Shown: positions 11,958 to 24,294 of the stretch, one piece after another
Numbering within the stretch: the first letter of the stretch is position 1
Layout of the letters: each line of letters opens with the position of its first letter
Assembly (NCBI GenBank): GCA_013398955.1
Contig: VWPU01018837.1
Location: forward strand, 22,264 to 86,263
Length of the DNA: 64,000 nucleotides
Direction: 5' to 3'
From: Callaeas wilsoni
Lineage: Eukaryota; Chordata; Aves; Passeriformes; Callaeidae
Translations under genes and position numbers: made by a program
Notes under the pieces: generated by a model
What the model saw: the letters and a program-made list of their open reading frames with translations, nothing else
Database searches by the model: none
What the model was told of the DNA's origin: nothing

Positions 11958-12895
11958 TCACAGAATCATAGAATCATTTAGGTTGGAAAAGACCTCCAAG
12001 GTCATTGAGTCCAACCTTTGACCGAATACCACCATGTCAACTAAACCGTAACACTAAGTGCCAGGTTTTATTTCTTGAACACATGCAGGGATGGTGACTC
12101 CGTGGGCAGCCCATTCCAATGCTTAACCACCTTTTCAGTGGAAAGAGTCTTCTTGGTGACCAACCTGAATTTCCTTTGATACAACGTAAGGCTATTTCCT
12201 CTCATCCTGTTACTTGTTCCCTGGGAGAAGAGACCAACCCCCACCTGGTTACACCCTCCTGTCAGGGAGTTGTAAAGAGAGGTAAGATGCCTATGAGCCT
12301 CCTCCAGGATAAACACCCTCAGCTCCCTCAGCTGCTCCTCACAGGACTTGTGCCCCAGACCCTTCCCCAGCTCTCTTCCCCTTCTCTGGTCACACTTCAG
12401 CACCTCAGTGTCTCTCCTGCACTGAGGGGCTCAAAACTGAGAAGGATTTGCGGTGTGGCCCCACCAGTGCCCAGCACAGAGGGACAGTCACTGCCCTCCT
12501 CCTGGGCCACCCCATTGCTGGTACATTCAGGATGTCCTTGGTGTTCTTGGCCACCTGGGCACACCCTGGCTCACGTTCAGCCACTGCTGACCAGCACCCC
12601 CAGGTCCTTTCCCACTGGGCAGTTTCCCAGCCACTCTGCCCCAGCCTGGAGCTGCAGGGGGTTGTTGTAACCCACGGGCAGGACCCAGCACTTGGCCTTG
12701 CTGCACCTCACACAACTGGCCTCAGCCCATGGATCCAGCCTGTCCTGATCCCTCTGCAGAGCCTTCCTGCCCTCCAGCAGATCAGCACTCCCACCCATCT
12801 TGATGCCATCTGCAAACTGACTGAGGGTGCACTTGATTCCCTCTGTCCAGATCATCGATAAAGATATCACACAGGACTGGCCCCAATACTGACCA
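11958..12895 (-). mobile_element. CR1 LINE, minus strand, 3' half with the C-terminal end of the RT
   Basis: On the plus strand it starts with a duplicated AGAATCAT unit at 11962-11977, followed by TTTAGGTTGGAAAAGACC, the reverse complement of a CR1 3' end. It then runs through the conserved RT tail to the region encoding SVLGP. Read on the minus strand, fragments of the RT C-terminus occur in order: a VLGPVL...IFIDDLD block near 12890-12840, an FAD-containing block at about 12805-12816, the LEGRKALQRD block, the ERLRELG-like block near 12350, and the NRLP..SPSL.VFK ending near 12080. At least two frame changes break the reading. The element is 5' truncated near 12895. It belongs to a different CR1 subfamily from the copies at 24.3, 37.6 and 56.7 kb. 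Confidence 0.92.
12068..12895 (-). pseudogene. Broken CR1 reverse transcriptase, C-terminal portion
   Basis: This is the coding remnant inside the minus-strand CR1. CR1 RTs copy element RNA into DNA at a nicked target. Only the part from just before the catalytic FADD block to the C-terminus survives. The catalytic block at 12805-12816 reads F-A-D-G, so the second aspartate of the usual FADD is lost. Frame changes separate the open pieces at 12577-12990 and 12068-12403. There is no start, no endonuclease domain and no ORF1, so it cannot be active. Confidence 0.85.
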
Positions 12896-15747
12896 CAGCA
12901 ACAATGTCTTTCTGCAGCCAGACCTCTTGGAACATGAATCTGGAAGCCTCTCAAGCATCTTCTGACCTTTCTCAGGCAATGTGTGACCATGCTTTTGGAG
13001 GCACCTGAATTTTACGGCTGTTTCTGAAGTTCCGCACAAGCAAGCCCAGGATGGTACTCTGGTTCCAGAAATAACTAGGTGGGGTAATCACTGCAGTCTT
13101 TGGTCTAGTTTCTCTCAAACAGAGTTTTTTGCCTAACTGAAAATTATCTGTCAAGCAAAAGGAGGGGAGAGTGCAGCTAGAGATAGAGCAAGCTCAGCTT
13201 CTTAGCACGTAAGCAGGATTCTACCCAGCTTTGGCAATTGTGAAGTATTTGCTGCCATAACTGCAGGACCTACCCCCAGCCAGCAGAGCCTGTGCTCTCA
13301 CGGTAACTTCAGAAGATGCTTTCCTTCCTGGAAGTCTCCACACAAGGTTCATCAGAGTCCAGATACTGCAACCCAGATATACAGAGTCTTCATCGACTTC
13401 ACTCTTCAGAAACCCTGTCACCACCACGTACTGGTCAAGAGAATAATCTTCTACACATTCACACCACATGCCCTCTCACTAAATCTGCACAAAGTCTGGG
13501 GCAAATGTTTCAAGCACAGAAGCTGCTGTCAGGGTAGTTCTTGTGTATCTCTTTGGTGCTTTAGAAGACTTCGATGCTGAATTCAACCCCAATTAAAAAT
13601 ACATAAATAGATGTTATGGTCTATAAATAATGATTCAATGCTTCACCTAATCATGTGCTTTTATGCAGTCATCATCTCTGCAAAGACAAGGAGCAAAGCC
13701 TGGAGAGCGAAGTCTTGCCTTCAGGCATTTTAAATATTCAAGTTTCTGAGTCAGTGTTCTTACTGGGCTGAAGGAACAAAAGAGGGAGTCCATTCAGAGC
13801 AAACACACACAATAATCTTTACTATCCCAAACAGTATTGGTGTATTAACCACACACTGGACTTAAAGAAAAATCATATGCACTTTCATGTATTATGTTGT
13901 TCAGATGTGTGTAACTGCAGATCATATCTAAAAGAAGCCAGGCAGGCTTTCAGAGACGTGCCACAGATTAAGAACATGCAACAAGCTGACTCCTCCACAT
14001 AAGCTCTCATCATAATCATTCTCTGTAACAGGATATAACCACTAAAAGAAAGACACAAAACAGAACTACCATGCACCCCCGTTTCCCCCCAAATCTACCA
14101 TTAAGCTCAAGCTTCAAAGTGAGCCTTATTTAAATCAAACAGACTTCTTAAAACTAAATATAGTGCTACTACAATATTGGACTCAAATATTATAAATTAA
14201 ATACACATTTGGGCAAGAAAAAAATCAAGTGCAGCATAGGCAAAAATCCTGTTATTGAAAATTAAAGTATTAATCCATCAAACACTTAAGGAGCTATGTA
14301 ATATTGCTCATATCAACAGACTTACAATGTATCTGTTTTATCATGTGCTTAGAAACATGCTTGGGCTCAGGAGCTGAAATATGTATATGTTGTCACCAGA
14401 ATATTCCCAAAGACCAAATTATATATATCAATATTCAGCATATATTTCAGCATTAGAAAATTCGACCCAGCTCTTAGTATTTGAAAATACTTTTCCTAAA
14501 CACTTTCAGCTTCAATGTCATCACAGCATCCCAAGCAATATACTAAGATGCTGCCAAAGAGAGGTATTTGATAGCCATATCACTGCACTACGCACCTGAG
14601 AAAAACAAAAATCAGTTTTACTGATGACTAATGTTTTACTATGAGCAACCTGCAGGCAGGGAATACTCAGAGCCAACAAGAAAAACAACAGAGAAAAATA
14701 AATACTTTGAAATTGCAGAAAGAACCACTCTTCCCAAGCAGGAAAGCTCATGACTTGCCAGCAAGCTCTGACAACCCAGCAGGCAGGAAAGCCAGAGCAT
14801 GAGAAAGTGTTATTCTTTCCACCCAGCACCAGAGGAAGCAGGTACAACCTTGCCTGCTTTGCTAGTGCCACATTCTCTTGTTCTGGCAACAAGCAAGCAT
14901 GGACCTGATTAAATAGCATCTCTTTTGCAATAGCTGCTAGCGTGGTCTAATTTGGGCAGGGTGGATAAATAGAGGAGGAGCAGGGTGTCACACACGACTT
15001 TTAAAAGACCCATAAAACCTGAGCAATCACCTCCACCAAAATGAAAAAGGAGGAGAGGTGACAAACCAAGAAATCACCTTCACACTGATGGCAGCGAGTG
15101 GCAGAACATTTGGTCCACTGAACCCGACCTGCCCTTAGAGGTGCCAGTGGAAGGTGTAGCAGTCTCTGTCCCTCACTGGATTATTCGGTCATCTTCAAAG
15201 ATCTTCCTTAGCTGGCTCGAAGCCCAGTGGAAATTGCAACGTGTGGAGGCATTTCCCCAAGGGGAGAGGTGAGAGCACCGTGGAGACCCTGCGCTGTCCC
15301 TGCTCTCCCAGGCGCCCCAGGCAAACCTGCAGCCCCTGGAGACCAGACTGTCTCAGAGCTCCACCCAGGTGCTAAAGCAGGACTGAAACACCTCAAACTC
15401 AAACTAATGACGTGGCGGCATCGAGAAACCGTGTGGCAACAGCTTTATCAGCAACCTCAAAACGAGCTGGGCTGACCCCTCCAACACCAACCTGAGGAGG
15501 GCAAGGTCCTCTTCTATCTGTCTTCACCTACTTTTCTTCCATTAATTCTACTAAAACATGCAAGACTCCCTTCAGATTACTGCATTTTTTCATATTTTGG
15601 CTGACAATTTAGATGATACCCAGGGCAGGAGCCATCCTACAGCTGTGCTGCGTGGAGAGAGGCAGAGACACACCACAATCCAAACGTCACCCCTGAAATG
15701 ATTTCATAGGAAAATGTGCTGAATGAGACTATGAAAGACAAATAAGA
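12896..15747. other. Unannotated single-copy DNA
   Basis: No gene or repeat family was recognised beyond the 5' break of the CR1. The section 13560-14600 is AT-rich. A near-duplicate ATATTCAGCAT/ATATTTCAGCAT pair occurs at 14431-14453. The section 15230-15360 is locally GC-rich but contains few CpG. Open frames here are short. Confidence 0.4.
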
Positions 15748-15770
15748 AATTGTAATTACAAATTACAATT
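15748..15770. repeat. Perfect 10-bp-arm AT-rich hairpin
   Basis: AATTGTAATT at 15748-15757 and its exact reverse complement AATTACAATT at 15761-15770 are separated by the three bases ACA. It can fold as a tight hairpin in single-stranded DNA or RNA. Being AT-rich, it may be a chance inverted repeat. Confidence 0.75.
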
Positions 15771-17732
15771 AGAACAGTGATCTTATTTCCTGGAAGAGGG
15801 TATTGTTCTTTAATTCCCTTTTTGATTTTACCAGAGCCATCAGAGCCCTTGTACGAACTCCTGTTGTTACAAAGCACAGAAATCCATTCAATTATCTTCA
15901 TATCATCTGGAAAACAACAAAACAACAGTCTTGTAACTCTGAGCTTTGTCAGGTGAACCAAGTTTGTATCACAGCATTTATTTAACACATTATAGTACAA
16001 CAGTTTGTAACTTTGGTTTCACTTTCTTTGTTCTGTCCCATGATGAAACACTGGTTAAGTACGTATATGTCAGCATGGCACTTTGTTTCTAAAAGCTGAT
16101 TAAAAATGCATTCTTTAAAAAGGAAATATATGGAAGTGACTTTGGAGGCCTAGATTTTAAGCTTCTTTTTTTTTTTTTGACATCTGTTTGCTGAGCGCAT
16201 ATAATTTCTCCCCTGAATTATTTAAATGTCCCAGTGCTTTTCATAAAAGGAAAACTGAACCTAGATGCCCAGCCTCAAGATGGAAAACCTTAAAAATACA
16301 ATACAGTAAAGTTAGTAAAAAATTTGAATTCTCATCCACTGAGAAAACCCAGTATTTTAAAGAGATATATTCACTGGAATATCATATTTAAACTCCCGTA
16401 GAGCTCTGAAAGTTCTAGAGAACTATACTAAGAAATCTCGAAATATTTACTTTTCTTTTGCCTTTTTCCCTACCTTCAGCCTTAAAAATCTGAAGAGTTT
16501 GGGTGTCTGATACTGTGTACTGATATTGCAGACGAGGCTGATGACCACACACCCTCATCCTGCCGGTCCTCGCCCCGATGTAAAAAGCCCAATGTGCATT
16601 GCAGGAGCCAAGCCTGAAAAGGAGGTGTTGCCCCTTGAGAGGAACAACGTCCCACAGGAATCGCCACTGCAGGCTTTCCCACAAGGAATAGCTAATTTAT
16701 GGACTCTCTATTCCCCACAGACAAAACACACAGATGGAAATTTTGCCCTGCTTCTACAGAACGCCTAAAAGTGCAAACTGTAACAGGAATCCATTAAGGA
16801 AAGAAGCAGAATTAAATGGGATTTCTTAAAACCATAATCTGCCAAGAGAGATTTTGGATTATTTTGAATAGACTCGATACACCAGGTAATAGTATTTTTC
16901 AAAGAAAAAATTAAGCCCTTGTTTAACCCATCTCAGCTACTCATCCCTAGGGTTTCCAGCGTTGCAGTTCTCCTGGGGATAGGCAGGTTAGTCACAACTT
17001 CTCTCCCTGCATTGGAACACCGTATTTTTACATTTGCATTTTGAAACTGCTAATCCTTAGCTGGAAATTAATTGTTCTCAGGGAAAAAAAAAAGGATGCA
17101 TGCAAGCTTTCTGGACTGTCATATGAGAGAGATAAATATAAAGCAGAGCAGTTTCCAAAGCAGAAGTACAACACTTGGAGAGCAAGAGGGACAAAAATGC
17201 TGAAAATAAGGTTGCGCAGATAAATTATGTTGCAGTTCATTATTTTAAGATGGACAGAGATATGCGAGATTTAGTTTCTGCCTCATTATCCATGTGGCCA
17301 CAGTTCATTAGGGCACCAAGTTACCCCACAGGCCTTAACCAGCCCCTTGGGGCAGCAGGGACTTTCAGGAGTGGAAACTCCTTCCCTCAGACCTCAGCTC
17401 GGGAGTGCAGAACAACAAACAAGGGACTACTGCTTGGTCACAACCCAGAGCAGCTCCAGTACACTCAGGCAAAACCACTGAAATGCAGCTTAATGAAGAT
17501 CAAGCAAGCAGTCACCAGTCTGCCTCTGCTTCAGACACCTCGGGAGTGTGAGCTGTGATGCTAATCTTTACCCTTAAGGCAGTAAAGGCTTTGGAGACCA
17601 GAGATTTCTTTAAGAGAGCAGACAGAAATCCAGCCAGGCTGCCCTTTTCAACTGGCACACAGTGAATCAAGAGCAGGACCATGCCCTCAGAGAGGGGTTT
17701 TGCTTTCTTTCTCCAGCAAAGAAGCCCCAGTA
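15771..17732. other. Unannotated DNA with a 13-T run
   Basis: A thymine run occupies 16166-16178. No element with a matching poly(A) tail was recognised next to it. Open frames (for example 17175-17558 on the plus strand) lack recognisable content. Confidence 0.4.
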
Positions 17733-17765
17733 TCTCTCTCTCTTCCTCTCCCTCTCCCTCCCTCC

Positions 17766-17807
<42 letters not shown>
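17733..17807. repeat. Compound polypyrimidine (CT)n / (CA)11 microsatellite
   Basis: An unbroken 54-nt pyrimidine tract (17733-17786) of CT, CCT and CCCT units ends in a clean (CT)n block. It leads directly into (CA)11 at 17786-17807. A homopurine-homopyrimidine tract can form triplex (H-DNA), and alternating CA/TG can form left-handed Z-DNA. Both parts are likely unstable in length. The peptide-like open frames across it are artefacts of the repeat. Confidence 0.95.
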
Positions 17808-20800
17808 AACCAGACACTGTCTTTCCAGACATCTTCTCCCTTCTCTGCCCTCTTCCACCCTCTCCTCCTACCATCATTACTTTGGGATGCTGCTATCAAA
17901 ACCTATCCTGCTCCACTTTCCATGACTGAAGAGCTTCACCAGTCTGAACCACAAGTGGTTTGGGAGGCTGAAGGCAGGATTTTCAGTCCCCTCAAAGGGC
18001 ATTTAGAAACCAAACTCCTTGTGCTGAAAGCAATGGTTTCTAAAAACCATAAGCAGCCTCAGCAAACTTCAAACTTGCTTTGCAAGTCACTAGAGTAGAA
18101 GCAAACCTCATCTGGCACCAAGAAGCAAATTTTTTGTGTCTTGGAAGCTACACAAAACATTTATTGTCATGAGAGTGGTGAGAAAGTAGACAGTCAGAAT
18201 CTGACAATCCATCTAGAAAAAAAAATTCAGAGCCCAAGCCAGACATCACAGCTGAGCAAGCTCCTTGCTGCATGTTTGGGAATGCAGGATGTCCTCATAT
18301 GCTCTCTCATCCCAAGGATTCAGAGAGTAGCTGGTCTGGGGCAGGACCCCTTCCACTGCTCCAGGGAATCAGCCAGGCTGGACACCTGGCCACAGAAGCA
18401 TTAGTCCTTGTGAAAGGGAAGATGCAGGACCATGTCCTGGCAGTGGGCAGGGCAGGAGCCCCACAACAGCCTGGTTTTGACCTCTCATTGACTGTCAGAG
18501 GCAATCACTGAGCCCCAGTCACCACAGGTCTGCTGACCTGTATGACCTGTAACCTAGTGCAAACTCCACTGTGTGCCTGAGCCTGAATTTCCCTCCAAAC
18601 ACAATATAATGGCTCATTCTCAAGTCACCTCTAATTTTTATTGCCTGCTATGAACCAGGTTTCATGCAGTGCTGTGAAATGTCTCTTGGGGATATTAGGT
18701 TTCAAGGTCTCACTAATCAGCTTTCCATTGAATAATGAGTTTAAAAAAAATCTTTAGTTTTACTTACATATATGCCACTTGTTGAACAAGAGTGACTCAA
18801 CAGTGCAAGGAAATGTCTCATTTACACTTCTGCACAAACATGTACAACCAGGTGCTGAAGAGTATGAGACCTCAAAGTCATCTCTGTCTTGGAGATAAGA
18901 GATATCTTGGGCAGTAATAAATAGACAGATCTTCCTGAAGCACCAAATAGAGAGCTTTTGTTCACACTCTAGTGAACTATAAAGTCTTACAAAGCCAAAG
19001 AATAAACGCTATTTTAACATCACAGAAAACAGTTACTTTTTGAAGCTTATGACCTGCTTAGGGTCAAGGCATTCCAGTGCAGCTGTAAATGTGTTATCAC
19101 GATTATTACACGTCTTCTTGGACTTACATTCAGCAGAAAAATATAAAATTAATCTCAAGACCTGCCAGCTTTAGACTACCCATTCTCTGAAGAGCCCTTA
19201 GGCAGAGAACTTGCTGCTAAGAAACCCAAAGGTCTGGAAAAAAATCAAAGCGACTTTTTGCAGCCATGGGGATCTGGACCTTATTCTGCTCTGGTTGTAC
19301 ATAATTTTTTAATGTCAAATATTCTTTGCATTAACACGCTTTTCTGTCTTGGGCAAGGACAAAGGAAGGTAAGACTTCTGCTTCCTTGATTTTAACCTAG
19401 TATAACCATCTTCAAAGGCTGACTGTCCTTTTTCTGTCACAGAAAGCACACTAACCTAGTTTGGAAAGTACCTCAATGGGCCTCCACTCAACCTCCCTGC
19501 TTGAAACAGTGTTGGACAGAGATGGCACATCCCTGCAGATTCCCGCATAACAATCTCCACCGGTGTGGATTCCCCAGCCTCTCTGGCTAAGTGACCCCAA
19601 CCCTTACAGTCAGAATTTTCTTCTCTAATGTCTGAATCACACCTCCTTTTGCTGCAAGCCTATGTCCATGGGCCATTTTCCATCGGGTGTTAAAAGGGGA
19701 GGGGGCATGAGAGCTTGTGTCTTTCTCATCTTTAAAATTCTTGGAAAATCACAGGCACAGAGCAAAGGAGAGAGAAGACCAAAAGATACAGACTGAGCAG
19801 AATTTCTGTGTTAGTTTTATTCTCACATTAGACAAATTTGTCATTTTTATTTTATTCTAAATGCTAATGTGTGGCAACACCAGCTGCCAATTTAGAGAGA
19901 CATACTTGGCATGCCAAGATTTATGTCAAAAAGCTTCGCATCCCTTACTTAATTCTCCTGATAGTCACCAGCCCTTCCAGAAAGACAGATTTACTTGGCA
20001 CTCTTTAAAAAACACTTACTTGATGAATGATGCTACCTCAAATCATGAGCCTCCCAAACTCAAAGCTCTTTGTCTAATGAAAACTATTACTGCTTTTTAA
20101 TAAGTTCTTCAGCATTTAAAAATAGCACTCCTAATTTCCTGCTCCACCGAGCACCACCTTGACTTCAAGTCAAATTATTCACAACCTCTTCTCCACCAGC
20201 CCAGGGGGATACAAGTCTTGCATTTTGGGGCTAAGTACTTCTCTCAACAGCTGTGAGAAGCTCTCTGAAGCAGGAAAGAGCAACTCACTCCTAAAAGTAT
20301 CAGACATCAAAGCTAAGCCACCCTTTCTTCCCTGCTATTCTAACCCAAATGTTGTAGAGTAACAAGCAGCAACACCAGCAGGATTTCTTTGAAGCAACTT
20401 ATACTCAACTAAATTATATTGTGGGAGAGCAATAGCCCATGAAAGAGATAACATTACCACGCAAGCAAGCTTTAGCAGTTTTAGCTTGCTCTAGTTCTCA
20501 CCAGGCACATTTCTCTCAGGAAAACACCAGAGGCATAATACTCACAACACAAACTCAAACAGAAGTGTGTTACTGTGCCACAGTGTCACAAACCTTAGTA
20601 CTGATATTTAAAGCAGCTGTTCCATCCACAAAACCAGTATGTGGGTACTGCACAGAGCCCTCCAGAGAACAACAGAAATCCTTACATAGGTGTCATCCCA
20701 AGATCCAGGCATGCAAACCTCCAAAAATTCACAGAGCCTCCACATGGGTGGAAACTTCACCCTTCACCCCATCACGACCAGCATCAGGACCAAGGGCACC

Positions 20801-22199
20801 CAGAGGGCACAAACATCACCAAAAACAATGATCCCTATATTCCATTGTCTTGCCTTTCTTCAGAAGCTGTCACTAAATACTTCTTCCACTGCTTCCTGAA
20901 TTTTGTCAGATCTCCAAACCCACTGAATTTCTTTACATGTTTTTGTAAATCACTTTTTGAGTTACTTTGTTTTTTCTTTTTGACAGTTCAAGCATTTCAG
21001 ATATTCTTACAGGCAAATGAGTCTCTCAAAAGTCTGGTCCTTTCCCAGACTGCCTGACTTCCTAGAAAACTGACATTCCTCAAATATTTTTACAAATCTC
21101 CCTGTTAATTGCTTCATTAGAGCATCCTTCTGTGATTACATTTTTGTCTGTAAGACACAAAAAGAAACAGTGCACCCTAGTGTGACCTACTTTTCTATAA
21201 AACTAGAAAAAATGTTTTTAACAAACATGGGAGATAAATTCTGCACAATATCTGCCTTTTTAAGTTCAAAGAGAGTTTTTCTAAGGACTTGAAGGAAAAT
21301 ACTGTTTTTCTGAAAAAATTCTGTAACTGAAGGCTTGGTCAAATGGAAGCTCAATGAGAGTGTCCCAGCTTTCTCCTAATGGTTACCTTATATTATTTTT
21401 GATTCTCCAGCCTATGCCATAGGAGAAAAACCAGTCAAGTACAAGATGTCTGCATTTTGGGAGTCAGTTATCCAATATCTCTGATAAGACTTTGTGCCCT
21501 GATGCTGTGGATCTATGAAACAAATACCAGCAAGTTCTTTCTCTGCAAAATTTTTGTTTGGGCTATTGACCCATTGAGTTCATGCAAACTGCTTTTTGCT
21601 GAGCGTGCAAGTTGTTCATCTTGAGGGGGAAAAATAAAATCCAAAGCCAATTCCTGGTTTTCCATGTGAATAAAACTCTAGCCGGCTCCAAGAGAACTAC
21701 TTGTAAAGGCTGTAATGCAAAGGCAAAACAACACTCAGAAGACTCTGCCGGAAGAAGGCACATGAACACAGTGGGAACACATACTCATAAAACATGAAAA
21801 GGTCCATTTGCAGTATATAATGCTTGACCTTCAAAATACATTAAAAAGTCCATTAGAAGCTTTTAATCCAAAAGTGCAGAAAAAAAAAAATTACTCCATT
21901 ACATTGAACCATAGTGTTTGTACAGATCTCCCAGCAAGCTCAATTGCAGCTTCTCCTTAATCTTCCCCTTTGCAAACAGAGACATCCTTTATTCCACATG
22001 TGCAGGTGACTTTCCTGTGCTAAGAACAGAAGTTTTACTGAAACTCATTTCAAGCATGAGATGAGTTTCTGTAAAAGAAGCAGGGCATGAGGATGCCATG
22101 CCTAGCACATGGCAGCTCTTGCCTTCATTCTCTGTGTTACAGACCTTCCCCAAGGGGCTACTTTTGCTATAAACAGTCTTGCTGGACACAGACTGCTGG
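17808..22199. other. Unannotated single-copy DNA
   Basis: About 4.4 kb with no recognised gene, RNA gene or repeat. Composition is mixed. Open frames (20439-20831, 20641-21057) are short and without recognisable domains. Confidence 0.4.
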
Positions 22200-22212
22200 A
22201 AAAAAAAAAAAA
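22200..22212 (+). repeat. A13 run followed by A-rich tail
   Basis: Thirteen adenines followed by CAAAATAAAAACC. It resembles a decayed poly(A) tail, but I recognise no retroposed sequence upstream. Confidence 0.7.
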
Positions 22213-22387
22213 CAAAATAAAAACCTGTTGATATTTCCCTTCAGATTTTTTGACAATGTCTGTAAGTGTATATATGCTTTTACATATACACAGAGAAACC
22301 AGACACAGGGCAACCTTTTCTCCTACATAGAAACTATTAAAATAGCTAACAATTCCAAAATAAGGTTAAAATTGTGAGTGTAGGGAA

Positions 22388-22410
22388 TTTTTTTTTTTTT
22401 TTTTTTTTTT
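22388..22410 (-). repeat. T23 homopolymer (A23 on the minus strand)
   Basis: Twenty-three uninterrupted thymines on the plus strand. On the minus strand this could be the poly(A) tail of a retroposed transcript lying in 22411-22800, but no gene-like content was recognised there. Simple slippage is equally possible. CR1 elements do not end in poly(A), so it is not a CR1 tail. Confidence 0.85.
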
Positions 22411-22639
22411 CTAGGCCTTCATGGGAAATGACTTGTGATAATAATAACAGGTATATTAATTCCTTAAGTAAACATCACGCTGTCTATCTTTTCGTGCTAA
22501 CACTGCCTTGGCCTTATTATATATGCAGAAGGATCTGGACTTCGGCCACAGAGCATTTTTGCACTGCCTTTAACCAGAACATTCTGAAATCAATAGCATC
22601 CATACGCTCCAGTGCACCCAGCTTGTTTCTCCAGGGACA
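22411..22639. other. Unannotated DNA next to the T23 run
   Basis: Nothing recognisable. It includes a short ATAATAATAACAG stretch. The plus-strand open frame at 22374-22658 starts across the T run and is not credible. Confidence 0.35.
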
Positions 22640-22800
22640 GGAAAGAGGCCCAGCTTAATACACACTTAATTCAATTAAGAGCTACACAGCGATAGCCTTT
22701 AGTAAATTTTAACCTCCTCTCCACGCATCGTTTACTAACCCACCATTAATTAAACACAGTTATTAAACTAGCATGTTTATAATTACTGTATTTTCAATGA
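22640..22800. promoter_or_regulatory. Candidate conserved non-coding element, homeodomain-site-rich
   Basis: A compact AT-rich block with several TAAT/ATTA cores, including ACTTAATTCAATTAAG and CCATTAATTAAACACAG, and no low-complexity runs. Developmental enhancers in vertebrates often look like this. That is a resemblance only; conservation cannot be judged from one sequence. Confidence 0.18.
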
Positions 22801-24294
22801 ATGAACAAAAGCTATTTATGGGGCCCAACCAAACGGCGCCTGTTCATTCACGGCGCGGGACTGAGCGCAGATGCCCGGAGCCAGCTGGCATTTCGACAGC
22901 ACAAACAGCAGTCCACAGACACACGGAGGCAGGTCGGCACAAATATCTTCTGCCCAGGAGGAAACACTGCACTGGAATGCTTTAAATTCCTGCTTTGAAC
23001 GTTTACTGCTGAAAAACACACCACTGCCAGGTGCCTGCATACCCAGAGGACCCAGTAACCCCAGCTCACCAGTACAGCCCTTCTGCAGACCAAACAGGTT
23101 CCAATCCATTGTCTTTAGGAGGGCCTTTGGAACAGCTTGGCACAAAGTGCCATTAGATACTAGGAAATATTAAATACTACTGTTACCACCACCTTCAAAC
23201 ATGTGTCTCTCATTGAACAAACCTCTGGAAAGAATCTGCTCTGGGTGAAGAGGTGTGTTCATGGATGGTTGACTGACAACTCCCCTGTGCAACTGGTAGA
23301 ATGATGCCATGAAACACACAAGCCTGCAGAAGTGGACAGGGATACAGGATGTGCAGCCCACATCATCCCACTAAATCACGTCCAGCATCTTCAGGTAAAA
23401 AGATTAAGATTCTTCAGATGAGGCAGCGTAGGATTGACACTGCATGTGGTCTAAGGCCGCTGCAACACCCAGATTACCCACATGCCTTTCATCCTGCATT
23501 ATCAAATTCAAACAACCTAGCCAAGTGACAGCAAAGGTAGAGAAACAAAGGATTTCTAACCTACACCACTAATCCAGAAATGTGTTACAAATGCACGAAA
23601 ACTCAAGCACAGATCTGAATTTTTTAAAAAAGGAGTTTTGCCTGTCTTTACAAAAATAAAATGCTAAATGTTTGTGCATGTGGTTTTTCATTCATGTATA
23701 AATAAATGTATGACCCAACCCTCCTACATTGTTCTATCTGAGAATGTTTTTAGCATAAGTAGAGCAACGGGAAACTTAGTTTAGACTTAGCTCACAAAAT
23801 CAGCAAGAAAACTGACAGTCTTTCTCCTAGAAATATAGGGAACAGGGCATGTCAAGAGGCAATATGACGTATTTGTTCCACGGGTTTCAAATCTCTCACA
23901 GGGAAGGGATTACACCCTGGCCACCTGCCTTTTGGATAGCTTCCATTAACACTTTCTATTGCATATCAGATACCTGTGATGTTTGGCACAGATGGCTCTG
24001 CAAGGCAGGTGAAGGCAAGACCTGAGCTGCAGCTCCCCACTGCACCGAACACAGAGGCACAGCTGAGAAGATAACCTTCAACACTGAGAGAACCATCATA
24101 ATTCTGTCCACTTGGGGGATGGTGTCCTCAAAGTGGGAGAGGCCTTGCATGGAAAAGAGGGAACTGGGTGAACAGTCTCATCACATGGCAGTGGGCTGAT
24201 CATGCATGGTGACGTGCCTGCAGATCCTGCACCCTGAATGCAGGAGGGTTCTTCAGCAGACTGAGAGGCAGCTCTTGCCACAAAGTCACAGCTT
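22801..24294. other. Unannotated DNA with a small CpG cluster
   Basis: A cluster of CpG lies at 22842-22940 (ACGGCGCCTG, CACGGCGCGGGACTGAGCGC). No promoter motif or exon could be defined there. The rest, to the CR1 start, is featureless to me. The sequence 24096-24290 directly upstream of CR1 copy A does not align with CR1 as I know it. Confidence 0.4.

Noticed and set aside
12119..12670. 183-codon plus-strand open frame
   Set aside because: It is antisense to the CR1 RT on the minus strand; the open frame reflects the GC-rich CR1 sequence.
17662..18098. Overlapping Ser/Leu- and His/Thr-repeat open frames
   Set aside because: They are direct translations of the (CT)n/(CA)n microsatellite.
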